A DNA stretch of 64,000 bases from VRUE01 sp963729995 (GCA_963729995.1 CAVSPF010000003.1:248001-312000), one strand, 5' to 3'. Positions 50,417 through 58,759 are shown, numbered from the stretch's first letter. Numbers and translations: made by a program. The notes: generated from the sequence alone by a model not told the origin.

Positions 50417-51807
50417 CGTTCCTGCCGCTGGCCCACGCGCTGGTCGCGCGAAAAGACCTTCCGGTGCCCACCTGGCTCTTCGCCTGGGGCGCGTCGATCG
50501 TCCTGATCATCTCCTTCTTCGTGCTCTCGGTCGCCTGGCGCAGCCCCCGCTTCGAGGACGAGCGCTGGCGCCCTCTGGGAGCCCGCCTCTCGCGGATCGT
50601 GCTCGGTCTGCCCAGCCGGGTCATCTGCGGCACGATTGGCGTCCTCCTGCTGGGGGTGGCGATCTACGCGGGTCTGCACGGAACCGAAGCGCCCGACCGC
50701 AACTTCGCGCTGACCTTCCTCTTCGTCACCGTCTGGCTCGGCTTCCCGTTTCTCAGCGTGCTCTTCGGCGACGTCTTCCGTGCCTTCAACCCCTGGCGGG
50801 CGATCGGTCGCTCGGCGGGAGGCGCGTTCAAGGCGCTGGCAGGCCAGCGTCCGGCCCACCTCCGCTACCCGAGGGCGCTGGGCCGCTGGCCCGCGGCAAT
50901 CGGCCTCATCGCCTTCGTCTGGCTCGAGGTGATCTACGGCGCCAGCGGCGGCGTCGCGGTTGGGCTCTCTCCGCACGCCGCGGGCCTCGCCGCCGTCCTC
51001 TACAGCGTCTACACGCTGGCGATGATGGCGCTGTTCGGAACCGAGGTCTGGTGCGGCAACGGGGAGATCTTCTCGGTCTACTTCGGGATGCTCTCCCAGC
51101 TCGGTTCCTTCGGGGTCAAGGAGGGCAGGCTCGGCGTGCGGCGGCCGCTCTCGGCCGCGACCCACTGGGCGACCGTGCCCGGCTCGGCCGCGGTGGTGAT
51201 CGCCTCGATCGCCACCACCAGCTTCGACGGGGCCCAGGAGGGCGCTTTCAAGGGGGCGCTGGAAGGCACCTTCAACCGGTTGGTCGATGCCGGCGTCGGC
51301 GCGGCGTCGGCGTTACGGCTCGCCGACTCGATCTTCATCCTGCTCACCTTCGCCGGTGTCGCCCTCGTCTACATGATCGGGGTGCGCGGGATGGCGACGG
51401 TCGGCGGCGCACCCCCGCTGAGGAAGCTGCGCATCGGCTTCGCCCACACGCTGATCCCGATCGCCTTCGCCTATCTGGTCGCCCATTACTTCAGCCTCTT
51501 CGTCTTCCAGGAGCAGGCGCAGTTCACCTACCTGCTCTCCGACCCCCTGGGAACCGGCGCCGCCAACCTCTTCGGGACCGCCTCCGGGAGCATCGACTTC
51601 AAGATCCTCAGTGCCAACGCGATCTGGTACGTGCAGGTCGGCGCCCTGGTCGCCGGTCACGTGACCGGCCTCACCCTCGCCCATGACCGGGCCACCGCCT
51701 ACTGGGGCGACTACCGTCAGGCCGCCCGCTCGCAGTACTGGATGCTGGCGGTGATGGTCGCATTCACCTGCTTCGGCCTCTACCTGCTCTCGGTCGCCAA
51801 CGGCTGA
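50413..51807 (+). CDS. Polytopic membrane protein, partner of the cupredoxin-like protein
   Basis: The product has 464 residues and about 10-12 hydrophobic segments (IVLIISFFVLSVAW, VICGTIGVLLLGVAIYAGL, FLFVTVWLGFPFLSVLFGD and others). It includes FNPWRAIGR, GLSPHAAGLA and IPIAFAYLVAHYFSLFVFQEQ, whose conserved histidines could bind metal or haem. I recall similar actinobacterial proteins being labelled fenitrothion hydrolase; that label is weakly supported and the real role is unknown. The GTG start overlaps the cupredoxin stop. Confidence 0.68.
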   Translation: MTFLPLAHALVARKDLPVPTWLFAWGASIVLIISFFVLSVAWRSPRFEDERWRPLGARLSRIVLGLPSRVICGTIGVLLLGVAIYAGLHGTEAPDRNFALTFLFVTVWLGFPFLSVLFGDVFRAFNPWRAIGRSAGGAFKALAGQRPAHLRYPRALGRWPAAIGLIAFVWLEVIYGASGGVAVGLSPHAAGLAAVLYSVYTLAMMALFGTEVWCGNGEIFSVYFGMLSQLGSFGVKEGRLGVRRPLSAATHWATVPGSAAVVIASIATTSFDGAQEGAFKGALEGTFNRLVDAGVGAASALRLADSIFILLTFAGVALVYMIGVRGMATVGGAPPLRKLRIGFAHTLIPIAFAYLVAHYFSLFVFQEQAQFTYLLSDPLGTGAANLFGTASGSIDFKILSANAIWYVQVGALVAGHVTGLTLAHDRATAYWGDYRQAARSQYWMLAVMVAFTCFGLYLLSVANG

Positions 51808-51808
51808 G

Positions 51809-52969
51809 CTAGAGGATCTCGGCGAGACGCCGCTCCAGCGCCGTCGAGACCTCGTCGCGCAGCGGGCCCTCGGCCAGCCGCTCGACCAGCGACTCGAGGA
51901 ACCCTTCGACGATCAGGCTCTTGGCCTCCGCGGCGTCGAGCCCGCGCGAGGTGAGGTAGAAGAGCTGGTCGCGGTCGATCTGGGCGATCGCCGCTGCGTG
52001 GGTGCAGCGAACGTCGTCGGCGAGGATCTCCAGGCCGGGGATCGCGTCGGCGTGTGCCTCGGTGGAGAGCAGCAGGTTGCGGCTCTCCTGGAAGGCGTCG
52101 GTTCCCTGGGCGCCGGGGTCGACGCGGATCATTCCCCGCCAGACGGCCGTCGCACCGGCGGCGAGGACGCCGCGGAAGGCGAGGTCGGAGAAGGTATTGG
52201 GGGCCGCGTGCTCCTGGGTCGTGTCGTAATCGAGGTGCTGGCCGGCGCCACCCGCGTAGCCGCCGGTGACCCGCGCCTCAGCGCCTGGCCCGGCCAGCTT
52301 CGTCTCCATCCGCACCTTGCCCCGGGCCGAGCCGAAGCCGAGCGCGGTCCATTCGAGCTTGCCATCGCGCTCCACCTGAGCACGCTGGCTGACGAAGATC
52401 CACGTCTTCTCTGAGACGTCCTGGGTGCTGACGTAGCGCAGCGTTGCCGCCTGGCCGACGTGAAGCTCGACCACGGAGTTGAGCAGGGCGTCGGTTCCGT
52501 CGTCCCGCGAGGAGCAGTGCTCCCAGACCGCCGCCTCGGCGCCCTCCTCCAGCACGACCAGGGTGCGCCAGCTCAGTGCGGCGCCATCCACGTCGAGCGG
52601 GATCTCGACCCGGATCGGCTCGGTGACCTGTGTGCCCGCGGGCACGTGGACGAGGACGCCGTCATGCCAACCCGCCTCGTTGCGGGCGACGAAAGGGTCC
52701 TCGATCGGGACCAGCGAGCCGAGCCGCTCGTGGAGCAGTGCGTCGTGCGTGTCCAGCGCCTCCCCTAGGGGCAGCACCGTGACACCCTCGGGCGCCGTGA
52801 ACGTGGCGGCTGCGGGCCCTGGCGTGTAGGAGTCGATCTCCAGCCCGGAGAGGTCCGTGAATTCCCAGCCCTTCGCCTTCTGGTCGGGGAGGGGGAGACT
52901 CTGCGCGAGAGAGGCGCCTCGTTGGCGCCTCTCGGAAAGCCAGGCGGGTTCGGTCGCGACCTCAGCCAA
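51809..52969 (-). CDS. sufD: Fe-S cluster assembly scaffold subunit SufD
   Basis: The product has 386 residues. GWEFTDLSGLEIDSYTPG at the N-terminus and the C-terminal beta-helix (ADAIPGLEILADDVRCTHAAAIAQIDRDQLFYLTSRGLDAAEAKSLIVEGFLESLVERL) are classic SufD features. It forms the SufBC2D scaffold with SufB and the ATPase SufC. It is the last gene of the Rieske-sufB-sufD operon and overlaps sufB by eight bases. SufC is encoded in the other suf operon, 4.5 kb away. Confidence 0.94.
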   Translation of the reverse strand: MAEVATEPAWLSERRQRGASLAQSLPLPDQKAKGWEFTDLSGLEIDSYTPGPAAATFTAPEGVTVLPLGEALDTHDALLHERLGSLVPIEDPFVARNEAGWHDGVLVHVPAGTQVTEPIRVEIPLDVDGAALSWRTLVVLEEGAEAAVWEHCSSRDDGTDALLNSVVELHVGQAATLRYVSTQDVSEKTWIFVSQRAQVERDGKLEWTALGFGSARGKVRMETKLAGPGAEARVTGGYAGGAGQHLDYDTTQEHAAPNTFSDLAFRGVLAAGATAVWRGMIRVDPGAQGTDAFQESRNLLLSTEAHADAIPGLEILADDVRCTHAAAIAQIDRDQLFYLTSRGLDAAEAKSLIVEGFLESLVERLAEGPLRDEVSTALERRLAEIL

Positions 52970-54395
52970 TGCTGCCCTCCATCTGCAGCTCGATCAGCCG
53001 GTTCAGCTCGACCGCGTACTCCATCGGCAACTCCTTGGTGACCGGCTCGATGAAGCCGTTGACGATCATCTTCGACGCCTCCTCCTCGTCCAGCCCGTGA
53101 CTCTGCAGGTAGAAGACCTGCTCGTCGCCGATCTTCGAGACGGTCGCCTCATGGCCGACGTCGGCGTCGTTCTCGTCGATCCGGATCGTCGGGTAGGTGT
53201 CCGAGCGCGAGTCCTCGTCGAGCAGCAGCGCGTCGCAGACGACCTTGGAGCGCGATTCGCTTGCCCCGCTGGCGACCTCGAGCAGGCCGCGGTAGGTCGC
53301 CCTGCCGCCGCCCTTCGAGATCGACTTGGAGAAGATCGAGGACGACGTTCGCGGTGCGGCGTGGATGATCTTGCCACCGGCGTCCTGGTGCTGGCCGGCG
53401 CCGGCGAAGGCGATCGAGAGGATCTCGCCGTGCGCTTCGCGCCCGAGCAGGTAGATCGACGGGTACTTCATCGTCAATTTCGAGCCGAGGTTGCAGTCGA
53501 CCCACTCCATCGTCGCCTTCTCCTGGGCGACGGCCCGCTTGGTGACCAGGTTGTAGACGTTCTGGGACCAGTTCTGGACGGTCGTGTAACGGACCCGCGA
53601 GCTCGGCTTGCAGATGATCTCGACCACGGCTGAGTGCAGCGAGTCGGTCGAGTAGACCGGTGCCGTGCAGCCCTCGATGTAGTGGACGTCGGAGCCCTCC
53701 TCGGCGATGATCAGCGTCCGCTCGAACTGGCCCATGTTCTCGGTGTTGATCCGGAAGTAGGCCTGCAACGGCATCTCGACCTTGACCCCCGCCGGCACGT
53801 AGACGAAGGAGCCGCCGGACCAGACGGCGGAGTTGAGCGCCGCCAGTTTGTTGTCGTTCGGCGGGATCACGGTGGCCCAGTACTCGCGGATCAGGTCCTC
53901 GTGCTCGCGCAGCGCCGTGTCCATGTCGGTGAAGATCACGCCCTGTGCCTCGAGCTTCTCGTTGACCTGGTGGTAGACGACCTCCGACTCGTACTGGGCG
54001 CCGACGCCGGAGAGGAATTTGCGCTCGGCCTCGGGGATGCCGAGCCGGTCGAAGGTGTTCTTGATGTCCTCGGGCACCTCGCTCCAGTCGCGGCTGTTCT
54101 TCTCCGAGGCGCGGACGAAGTAGTGGATGTCGTCGAAGTCGATCTGGCCGAGGTTGCCGCCCCAGCTCGGGGTCGGGCGGGATTCGAAGTGCTCCAACGC
54201 CTTGAGGCGGAACTCACGCATCCACTGTGGCTCGTCCTTGTAGGAGGAGATCGATTCGACCACCTCGCGGGAGAGTCCCTTCGGCGCCTTGTAGGCATAG
54301 CCGCTCTCGGGATCGTGGAAGCCGAACTTCTCCTTGTAGTCGGCGTTGATCCCGGCAAGCTCTCTTTTCTCTGCGACAGCCTCGGGCGTTGCCAT
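52962..54395 (-). CDS. sufB: Fe-S cluster assembly scaffold subunit SufB
   Basis: The product is 477 residues from the ATG at 54395, with GGAGGT upstream; the upstream in-frame extension is antisense to nothing but overlaps the Rieske gene. Motifs include KFGFHDPESGYAYKAPKGLS, VYVPAGVKVEMPLQAYFRIN, YIEGCTAPVYS, WVDCNLGSKLTMKYPSIYL and DENDADVGHEATVSKIGDEQVFYLQSHGL. The cysteine of EGCTAP is the scaffold cysteine region. It is the main site of cluster assembly. It starts two bases after the Rieske stop. Confidence 0.96.
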   Translation of the reverse strand: MATPEAVAEKRELAGINADYKEKFGFHDPESGYAYKAPKGLSREVVESISSYKDEPQWMREFRLKALEHFESRPTPSWGGNLGQIDFDDIHYFVRASEKNSRDWSEVPEDIKNTFDRLGIPEAERKFLSGVGAQYESEVVYHQVNEKLEAQGVIFTDMDTALREHEDLIREYWATVIPPNDNKLAALNSAVWSGGSFVYVPAGVKVEMPLQAYFRINTENMGQFERTLIIAEEGSDVHYIEGCTAPVYSTDSLHSAVVEIICKPSSRVRYTTVQNWSQNVYNLVTKRAVAQEKATMEWVDCNLGSKLTMKYPSIYLLGREAHGEILSIAFAGAGQHQDAGGKIIHAAPRTSSSIFSKSISKGGGRATYRGLLEVASGASESRSKVVCDALLLDEDSRSDTYPTIRIDENDADVGHEATVSKIGDEQVFYLQSHGLDEEEASKMIVNGFIEPVTKELPMEYAVELNRLIELQMEGSIG

Positions 54396-54397
54396 GG

Positions 54398-54727
54398 CTA
54401 ATCGACCTCCAGAGTGATGGTGTCGTCCACGACGGCTGTCGCGAACGTCCGCACCGGAGCATAGGCGGGGAGGGTCTTCGGCCTGCCGGTGGTCAGGTCG
54501 AAGAGCGAGCCGTGGCGGGGGCACTCGACGGTGCACGTCGAGGGGTCGAACTCGCCCTCGGCCAGCGGCCCGTCGTCGTGCGAGCAGCGGTCCTCGATCG
54601 CGTACAGCGTGCCGTCGCAGTTGAAGACCCCGATCTTCTGTCCCTCGTGCTCGACCAAGCGCCTGGCGCCGGGCGGCAGCTCGGCGAGGGAGCAGACGGG
54701 GATGGATGTGCCGGTTGTCTCTGTCAT
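54398..54727 (-). CDS. Rieske-type [2Fe-2S] ferredoxin
   Basis: The product has 109 residues. The cluster motifs are CSHDDGPL (C, H) and CPRHGSLFDLTTG (C, H), the soluble dioxygenase-ferredoxin type. In actinobacterial suf operons a Rieske ferredoxin commonly accompanies sufB and sufD, possibly supplying electrons for cluster building. Here it leads the operon. The leader is about 45 bases, from the TAGGAT -10 box at 54779-54784. Confidence 0.92.
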   Translation of the reverse strand: MTETTGTSIPVCSLAELPPGARRLVEHEGQKIGVFNCDGTLYAIEDRCSHDDGPLAEGEFDPSTCTVECPRHGSLFDLTTGRPKTLPAYAPVRTFATAVVDDTITLEVD

Positions 54728-54752
54728 GGCTTTGCTCTGGACCGCTTCCGCA

Positions 54753-54828
54753 CCCTACCCGTGCGGATCGAAGGCTTAATCCTACCTCTCCAGTCGGATT
54801 TTAGCGATCGTACGAGATCGGGTAGGGC
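54753..54828. repeat. Inverted repeat CCCTACCCG / CGGGTAGGG flanking the suf operator
   Basis: Perfect 9-base arms lie at 54753-54761 and 54820-54828, bracketing the Rieske-sufB-sufD promoter. A nested CGATC-N6-GATCG repeat lies at 54805-54820. It could mark a second regulatory layer or act on the divergent VOC gene. Confidence 0.4.
54779..54797 (-). promoter_or_regulatory. Promoter/operator block of the Rieske-sufB-sufD operon, shared with sufR
   Basis: On the minus strand, CCGACTGG, four variable bases and GTAGGAT (54797 to 54779) match the sufR promoter at 58707-58689 with identical spacing. TAGGAT serves as the -10 box. The shared block implies one regulator, most simply SufR, for both operons. 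Confidence 0.65.
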
Positions 54829-54902
54829 ACGTAACAACTCCTTGACCAGCGACTCCTCCAGAGTGAGAGGATCGCCGCAAACCTTCGACGAGAGGATGCA
54901 GA

Positions 54903-55697
54903 ATGAGCGAGAGGACGAGCTACGAGCCTGGGATTCCGTGCTGGATCGATCTCGCGTCACCCGACCTCGACGCCACGGTCGCCTTCTACGCGGAGCTGTT
55001 CGGCTGGGACGTGCCCGAGTCCGAGAACCCGGAGCAGACCGGCGGCTACCGACTGGCGCTGCTGCGAGGCAAGCCAGTCGCCGGGCTGATGCCGCAGATG
55101 CAAGCGGGCCAGCCGGTTGCCTGGAGCACCTATGTCTCGGTCGAGGACGCCGACGCGACCGCCGCCAAGGCGACCGCCGCCGGCGCCGCTGCCGTCGCCC
55201 CGCCGATGGACGTGCTCGACCTCGGCAGGATGGCGGTTTTCACGGATCCGGCCGGCGCCTTCTTCGGCATCTGGCAGCCGCGCTCGTTCATCGGCGCCGA
55301 ACTGGTCAACGAGGCGGGCGCCTTCACCTGGAGCGAGCTGGGCACCCGAGACCCGGAGGCCTCGAAGGAGTTCTATGCAGCCGTCTTCGGCTGGTCCTTC
55401 GATGACCAGGAGTTCGAGGGAATGGGCACCTACACCACGATCGGCGCCGGAGACGGCACGGCCGGCGGCATCTTCGACATGCGCGGCCGCGTCCCGGACG
55501 AGGTGCCGGCCAACTGGCTCACCTACTTCGCGGTCGACGACACCGACGCCGCCGTCGCCAAGATCGAGGGGCTGGGTGGCGGCGTGAACATGGGCCCGGT
55601 CGACATCAGCGTCGGGCGCTTCGCCGTCGTCCACGATCCCCAGGGCGGGGTGTTCGCGATCATCACCCCCAACGTCGAATCGCAGGACGCCGCGTAA
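54903..55697 (+). CDS. Two-domain VOC (glyoxalase-like) protein
   Basis: The product has 264 residues. Two tandem VOC modules begin GIPCWIDLASPDLDATVAFYAELFGWDVPE and FTWSELGTRDPEASKEFYAAVFGWSFDD. Each ends with a strand of the GGVFAI or GAFFGI type. Actinobacterial two-domain members (Cfp30B-like) are often annotated as hydroxylases or glyoxalases without firm function. It is encoded opposite to and between the two suf operons. Its upstream region overlaps the Rieske-sufB promoter, so the two transcription units may influence each other. Confidence 0.85.
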   Translation: MSERTSYEPGIPCWIDLASPDLDATVAFYAELFGWDVPESENPEQTGGYRLALLRGKPVAGLMPQMQAGQPVAWSTYVSVEDADATAAKATAAGAAAVAPPMDVLDLGRMAVFTDPAGAFFGIWQPRSFIGAELVNEAGAFTWSELGTRDPEASKEFYAAVFGWSFDDQEFEGMGTYTTIGAGDGTAGGIFDMRGRVPDEVPANWLTYFAVDDTDAAVAKIEGLGGGVNMGPVDISVGRFAVVHDPQGGVFAIITPNVESQDAA

Positions 55698-55707
55698 AGG
55701 CGGGCGC

Positions 55708-56145
55708 TCAGGGCGAGCCGAGGTCGGCGGCCGCCTCGGAGGGGTCGCCGGTTTCGCCCTCGTCCTCCCAGTCGGCGGGCTTGCCGAGGCCGGCGCTCTT
55801 GACGACCTTCAGGCCCAGCATCGCGCACTTCATCCGCGTCGCCGAGATGTCGATGCCGAGCAGATCGAGGACGAAGTCTTTGGGCAGGTGGAGCAGCTCC
55901 TCGCGGCTCTTGCCGACCAGCTCGTCGGTGAGCAGCGAGGTCGCCGCGGTGGAGATCGCGCAGCCCCTCCCCTCGAAGGCGATCTCTGCGACGCGCCCCT
56001 CCTCGTCGAGGCGCATCGTCACGTGCTGCTCGTCGCCGCAGAAGGGGTTCGTGTCCTCGAACTCCAGGTCGGGGTTCTCGAGCCGGCCGAAGTTGTGCGG
56101 CCGCTTGTAATGCTCGAGGATCTGGTCGCGGTAAAGCTCGTCCAT
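55708..56145 (-). CDS. sufU: SufU, sulfur-transfer partner of SufS
   Basis: The product has 145 residues. Zinc/sulfur ligands are C36 and D38 (NPFCGD), C62 (GRGCAIS) and C107 (MKCAML), the SufU arrangement. The loop LVGKSREELLHL between helices is also SufU-like. It takes persulfide sulfur from SufS. Its ATG shares one base with the sufS stop (TGATG). It is the last gene of the sufR-sufC-sufS-sufU operon. Confidence 0.93.
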   Translation of the reverse strand: MDELYRDQILEHYKRPHNFGRLENPDLEFEDTNPFCGDEQHVTMRLDEEGRVAEIAFEGRGCAISTAATSLLTDELVGKSREELLHLPKDFVLDLLGIDISATRMKCAMLGLKVVKSAGLGKPADWEDEGETGDPSEAAADLGSP

Positions 56146-57410
56146 CAGAGGTTGAAGACCTTGCGGGCGTCGTGGAGGGCCTCGATCAGGCGGTCGATCT
56201 CCTCCGGCGTGGTGTAGACGCCGAAGCTGGCGCGGGCGGTGGCGGCGACGCCAAGGCGGTCCATCAGCGGCTGGGCGCAGTGGTGGCCGGCCCGGACGGC
56301 GACACCGTGGCGGTCGAGGATCTCGGAGACGTCGTGCGCATGGATGCCCTCCAGCTCGAAGGAGACCGGGCCGACCCGCTCGGAGCCGGGCCGGGGGCCG
56401 AAGACCCGTAGGCCAGGGATCTCGGCGAGCCGCTCCAGTGCGTAGCCGGCGATCGCGCGCTCGTGGGCCAGCACCGCCTCCATGCCGAGCCCGTCTAGCC
56501 AGCGCAGAGCCGACGCCATCCCGATCGCCTGCGTGATCGCCGGCGTGCCCGCCTCGAAGCGGGCGGGCGGGTCGGCGTAGGTCGTGCCCTCCTTGGTGAC
56601 CCTGCGGATCATCGAACCGCCACCGAGGAAGGGCGGCATCTCACGCAGCAGGTCGAGCCTGCCCCAGAGGGCGCCGATCCCGGTCGGCGCGTAGAGCTTG
56701 TGGCCGGTCAGCGCGTAGAAGTCGACCCCGAGCTCACCGACGTCGAGCGGCAGCTTCGGCGCCGCCTGGGCCCCGTCGGCAAGCACCAGAGCGCCGGCCT
56801 CGTGGGCGAGGCGCGCGATCTTCGCGATCTGGTTCTCGCTGCCGAGGACATTCGAGACGTGGGTTACCGCGACCAGCCTTGGCCCCCGCTCGAGCAGCGC
56901 CACAAGGGCGTCCATGTCGAGCAGCCCGTCGGCTGTGATCGGAACCCAATCGATCTCTGCGCCGGCCCGCTCGGCAAGCTGCTGCCAGGGAACGATGTTC
57001 GAGTGGTGCTCCATCTCGGTGAGGACGATCCGGTCGCCCTTCCCGACGTTGGCGTCGCCCCAGGCGCGCGCCACGAGGTTGATCGCCTCGGTCGCGTTGC
57101 GCACGAAGACGACCTCGCGGCGGTCCGCGGCGCCGAGGTGGTCGGCGACCGTCGCCCGCGCTCCCTCATAGGCCGCGGTCGCCTCCGCCGAGAGGGTGTG
57201 GGAGCCGCGGTGGACGTTGGAGTGATGGGCGCGCTCGTAGCGGTCGACGGCCTGGATCGAGGCCAGCACCCGCTGAGCGCTGGCGCCGCTGTCCAGGTAG
57301 GCGACGGGGCGGCCATGCACCTCGCGCTCCAACGCGGGGAAGGCGGCGCGGACCTTCTCGATCGGGAACGCCGGCGCCGGAGCGGAGGGCTTGGTCGTCG
57401 TCGGCTCCAT
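56145..57410 (-). CDS. sufS: Cysteine desulfurase SufS
   Basis: The product has 421 residues. It is a fold-type I PLP enzyme: the PLP lysine is in ALTGHKLYAPTGIGALWG, the aspartate in VLADGAQAAPKLPLD, and the persulfide cysteine in RAGHHCAQPLMDRLG, typical of group II desulfurases. It converts cysteine to alanine and delivers sulfur to SufU. It could also load the rhodanese-E1 enzyme at 59728, which is inferred. It is followed by sufU (one-base overlap) and preceded by sufC with a nine-base gap. Confidence 0.95.
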   Translation of the reverse strand: MEPTTTKPSAPAPAFPIEKVRAAFPALEREVHGRPVAYLDSGASAQRVLASIQAVDRYERAHHSNVHRGSHTLSAEATAAYEGARATVADHLGAADRREVVFVRNATEAINLVARAWGDANVGKGDRIVLTEMEHHSNIVPWQQLAERAGAEIDWVPITADGLLDMDALVALLERGPRLVAVTHVSNVLGSENQIAKIARLAHEAGALVLADGAQAAPKLPLDVGELGVDFYALTGHKLYAPTGIGALWGRLDLLREMPPFLGGGSMIRRVTKEGTTYADPPARFEAGTPAITQAIGMASALRWLDGLGMEAVLAHERAIAGYALERLAEIPGLRVFGPRPGSERVGPVSFELEGIHAHDVSEILDRHGVAVRAGHHCAQPLMDRLGVAATARASFGVYTTPEEIDRLIEALHDARKVFNL

Positions 57411-57419
57411 GCTCGCGGG

Positions 57420-58190
57420 CTAGGCGGACGCGCCCGCCTCCACCTCCTCGCGGATCCAGCCGTAGCCCTTCTCCTCGAGCTGCTCGACGAGCTCCGGCCC
57501 ACCCTCCTTGACGATTCGGCCCTCGAACATCACGTGGACGAAATCGGGCTTGACCAGGTGCAGGATGCGCTGGTAGTGGGTGATGATCAGGACGCCCATG
57601 TCGGGCCCCGCGAACTTGTTGACCCCGTCGGCGACCGTGCGCAGCGCGTCGATGTCGAGACCTGAGTCGGTCTCGTCGAGGATCGCGATCTGCGGACGCA
57701 GCAGCGCCAGCTGCAACAGCTCCATCCGCTTCTTCTCGCCGCCCGAGAAGCCGTCGTTCAGGTAGCGGCTCGAGAAGGCCTTGGGGATGCTCGCCAGCTC
57801 CATCGCATCCTGGGCGATCCTGGCGAAGTCCTTGATCTTGACCTCGTCTTCGCCGCGCGCCTCGCGATGTGCGTTGAGGATCATTCGCAGGTACTTGCTG
57901 ACCGAAACGCCGGGGATCGCAACCGGGTACTGGAAGGCCATGAAGAGACCGGCGCGGGAGCGCTCGTCCGGGTCGGACTCGGTGATGTCGGTGCCCTTGA
58001 AGGTGATCGTCCCATCGGTCACATCCAGCGACGGGTGGCCCATGATCGCGTTGGCCAGCGTCGACTTGCCCGACCCGTTCGGGCCCATCAGGGCGTGAAC
58101 CTTGCCCTTCTCCACGTCGAGGTCGAGGCCACGGAGGATCTCCTTGCCCTCCGCGCTCACGTGCAGGTTGCGGATTTCCAGCTCAGCCAT
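57420..58190 (-). CDS. sufC: Fe-S assembly ATPase SufC
   Basis: The product has 256 residues. It is an ABC ATPase: Walker A GPNGSGKS (36-43), the signature FSGGEKKRMELLQLALL, Walker B LDETDSGLD and the SufC-typical ADGVNKFAGPDMGVLIITHYQRIL. It powers the SufBC2D scaffold. It lies 24 bases downstream of sufR in the same transcription unit, apart from its partners sufB and sufD. Confidence 0.95.
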   Translation of the reverse strand: MAELEIRNLHVSAEGKEILRGLDLDVEKGKVHALMGPNGSGKSTLANAIMGHPSLDVTDGTITFKGTDITESDPDERSRAGLFMAFQYPVAIPGVSVSKYLRMILNAHREARGEDEVKIKDFARIAQDAMELASIPKAFSSRYLNDGFSGGEKKRMELLQLALLRPQIAILDETDSGLDIDALRTVADGVNKFAGPDMGVLIITHYQRILHLVKPDFVHVMFEGRIVKEGGPELVEQLEEKGYGWIREEVEAGASA

Positions 58191-58214
58191 TCGTCTCCGT
58201 TTCTGGTTTCAGGG

Positions 58215-58682
58215 TTAGGCGGCGGTGCCGACGGGCGCGACCTTCTCGTCGCTGCCGCCGGAGAACTCCACCAGCTCGGCGAGGGTCGTGCCGGCCAGCG
58301 CCTTGCTGACGCCGCCCTGCACCCTCATCCACAGCAGCTTCGTCGAGCAGCCGTGGTCGTCGCTCTCGTGCGAGCAGAGCACCTTGCCCTCCGGGCTTTC
58401 GTGGAAGCACTCCATCGGCGCGATCTGGCCTTCCAGCGCCTCGACCACCACGTCCAGGGTGATCTCGTCGGCGGGCATCGCGAGGCGGTAGCCGCCGTGG
58501 GCGCCCCGGGTCGAGGTCACCAACCCTGCGTTGCGCAGCTTGGCGACCAGGTGCTCGAGATAGGACAGCGGCAGCCGCTCCGCATCGGCGACGGCGCTGA
58601 GAGACACCGGGGCCGAGCCGGGCTTCCGCCCCAACTCGACCATCAAGCGCACTCCGTACTCGGCTTTTGTCGAAAACAGCAT
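58215..58682 (-). CDS. sufR: Rrf2-family iron-sulfur regulator SufR
   Basis: The product has 155 residues. The winged helix is MLFSTKAEYGVRLMVELGRKPG, LSYLEHLVAKLRNAGLVTSTRGAHGGYRLA. Three cysteines, C92, C103 and C112 (spacing C-x10-C-x8-C), can bind a cluster as in IscR-type members. It probably represses the suf genes when clusters are sufficient. Its ATG lies six bases after TAGGAT, so the mRNA is probably leaderless. The operator block in its promoter recurs before Rieske-sufB-sufD. Confidence 0.9.
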   Translation of the reverse strand: MLFSTKAEYGVRLMVELGRKPGSAPVSLSAVADAERLPLSYLEHLVAKLRNAGLVTSTRGAHGGYRLAMPADEITLDVVVEALEGQIAPMECFHESPEGKVLCSHESDDHGCSTKLLWMRVQGGVSKALAGTTLAELVEFSGGSDEKVAPVGTAA

Positions 58683-58688
58683 GCTTAA

Positions 58689-58707
58689 ATCCTACTGAAC
58701 CAGTCGG
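58689..58707 (-). promoter_or_regulatory. Leaderless sufR promoter and candidate SufR operator
   Basis: On the minus strand, CCGACTGG-N4-GTAGGAT. TAGGAT (58694-58689) is exactly six bases before the ATG at 58682. This copy also contains an ACTG-GTT-CAGT inverted repeat. The same block is at 54779-54797. Confidence 0.65.
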
Positions 58708-58726
58708 TTATGGCGCTGCGCCATAA
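58708..58726. promoter_or_regulatory. Perfect palindrome TTATGGCG-CTG-CGCCATAA in the sufR/htpX spacer
   Basis: Eight-base arms with a three-base centre lie between divergent sufR and htpX. It is distinct from the SufR-type block and is a candidate operator for htpX or a second regulator. Confidence 0.5.
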
Positions 58727-58736
58727 TTATCCGACA

Positions 58737-58745
58737 AACCGACTG
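58737..58745 (+). promoter_or_regulatory. Inverted SufR-type half-site in the htpX promoter
   Basis: AACCGACTG is the exact inverted copy of CAGTCGGTT at 58701-58709, 27 bases away. It is immediately preceded by a second CCGAC (58731-58735). This suggests SufR or the same regulator also touches htpX. Confidence 0.4.
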
Positions 58746-58759
58746 AGGAGCCGAGCAGC

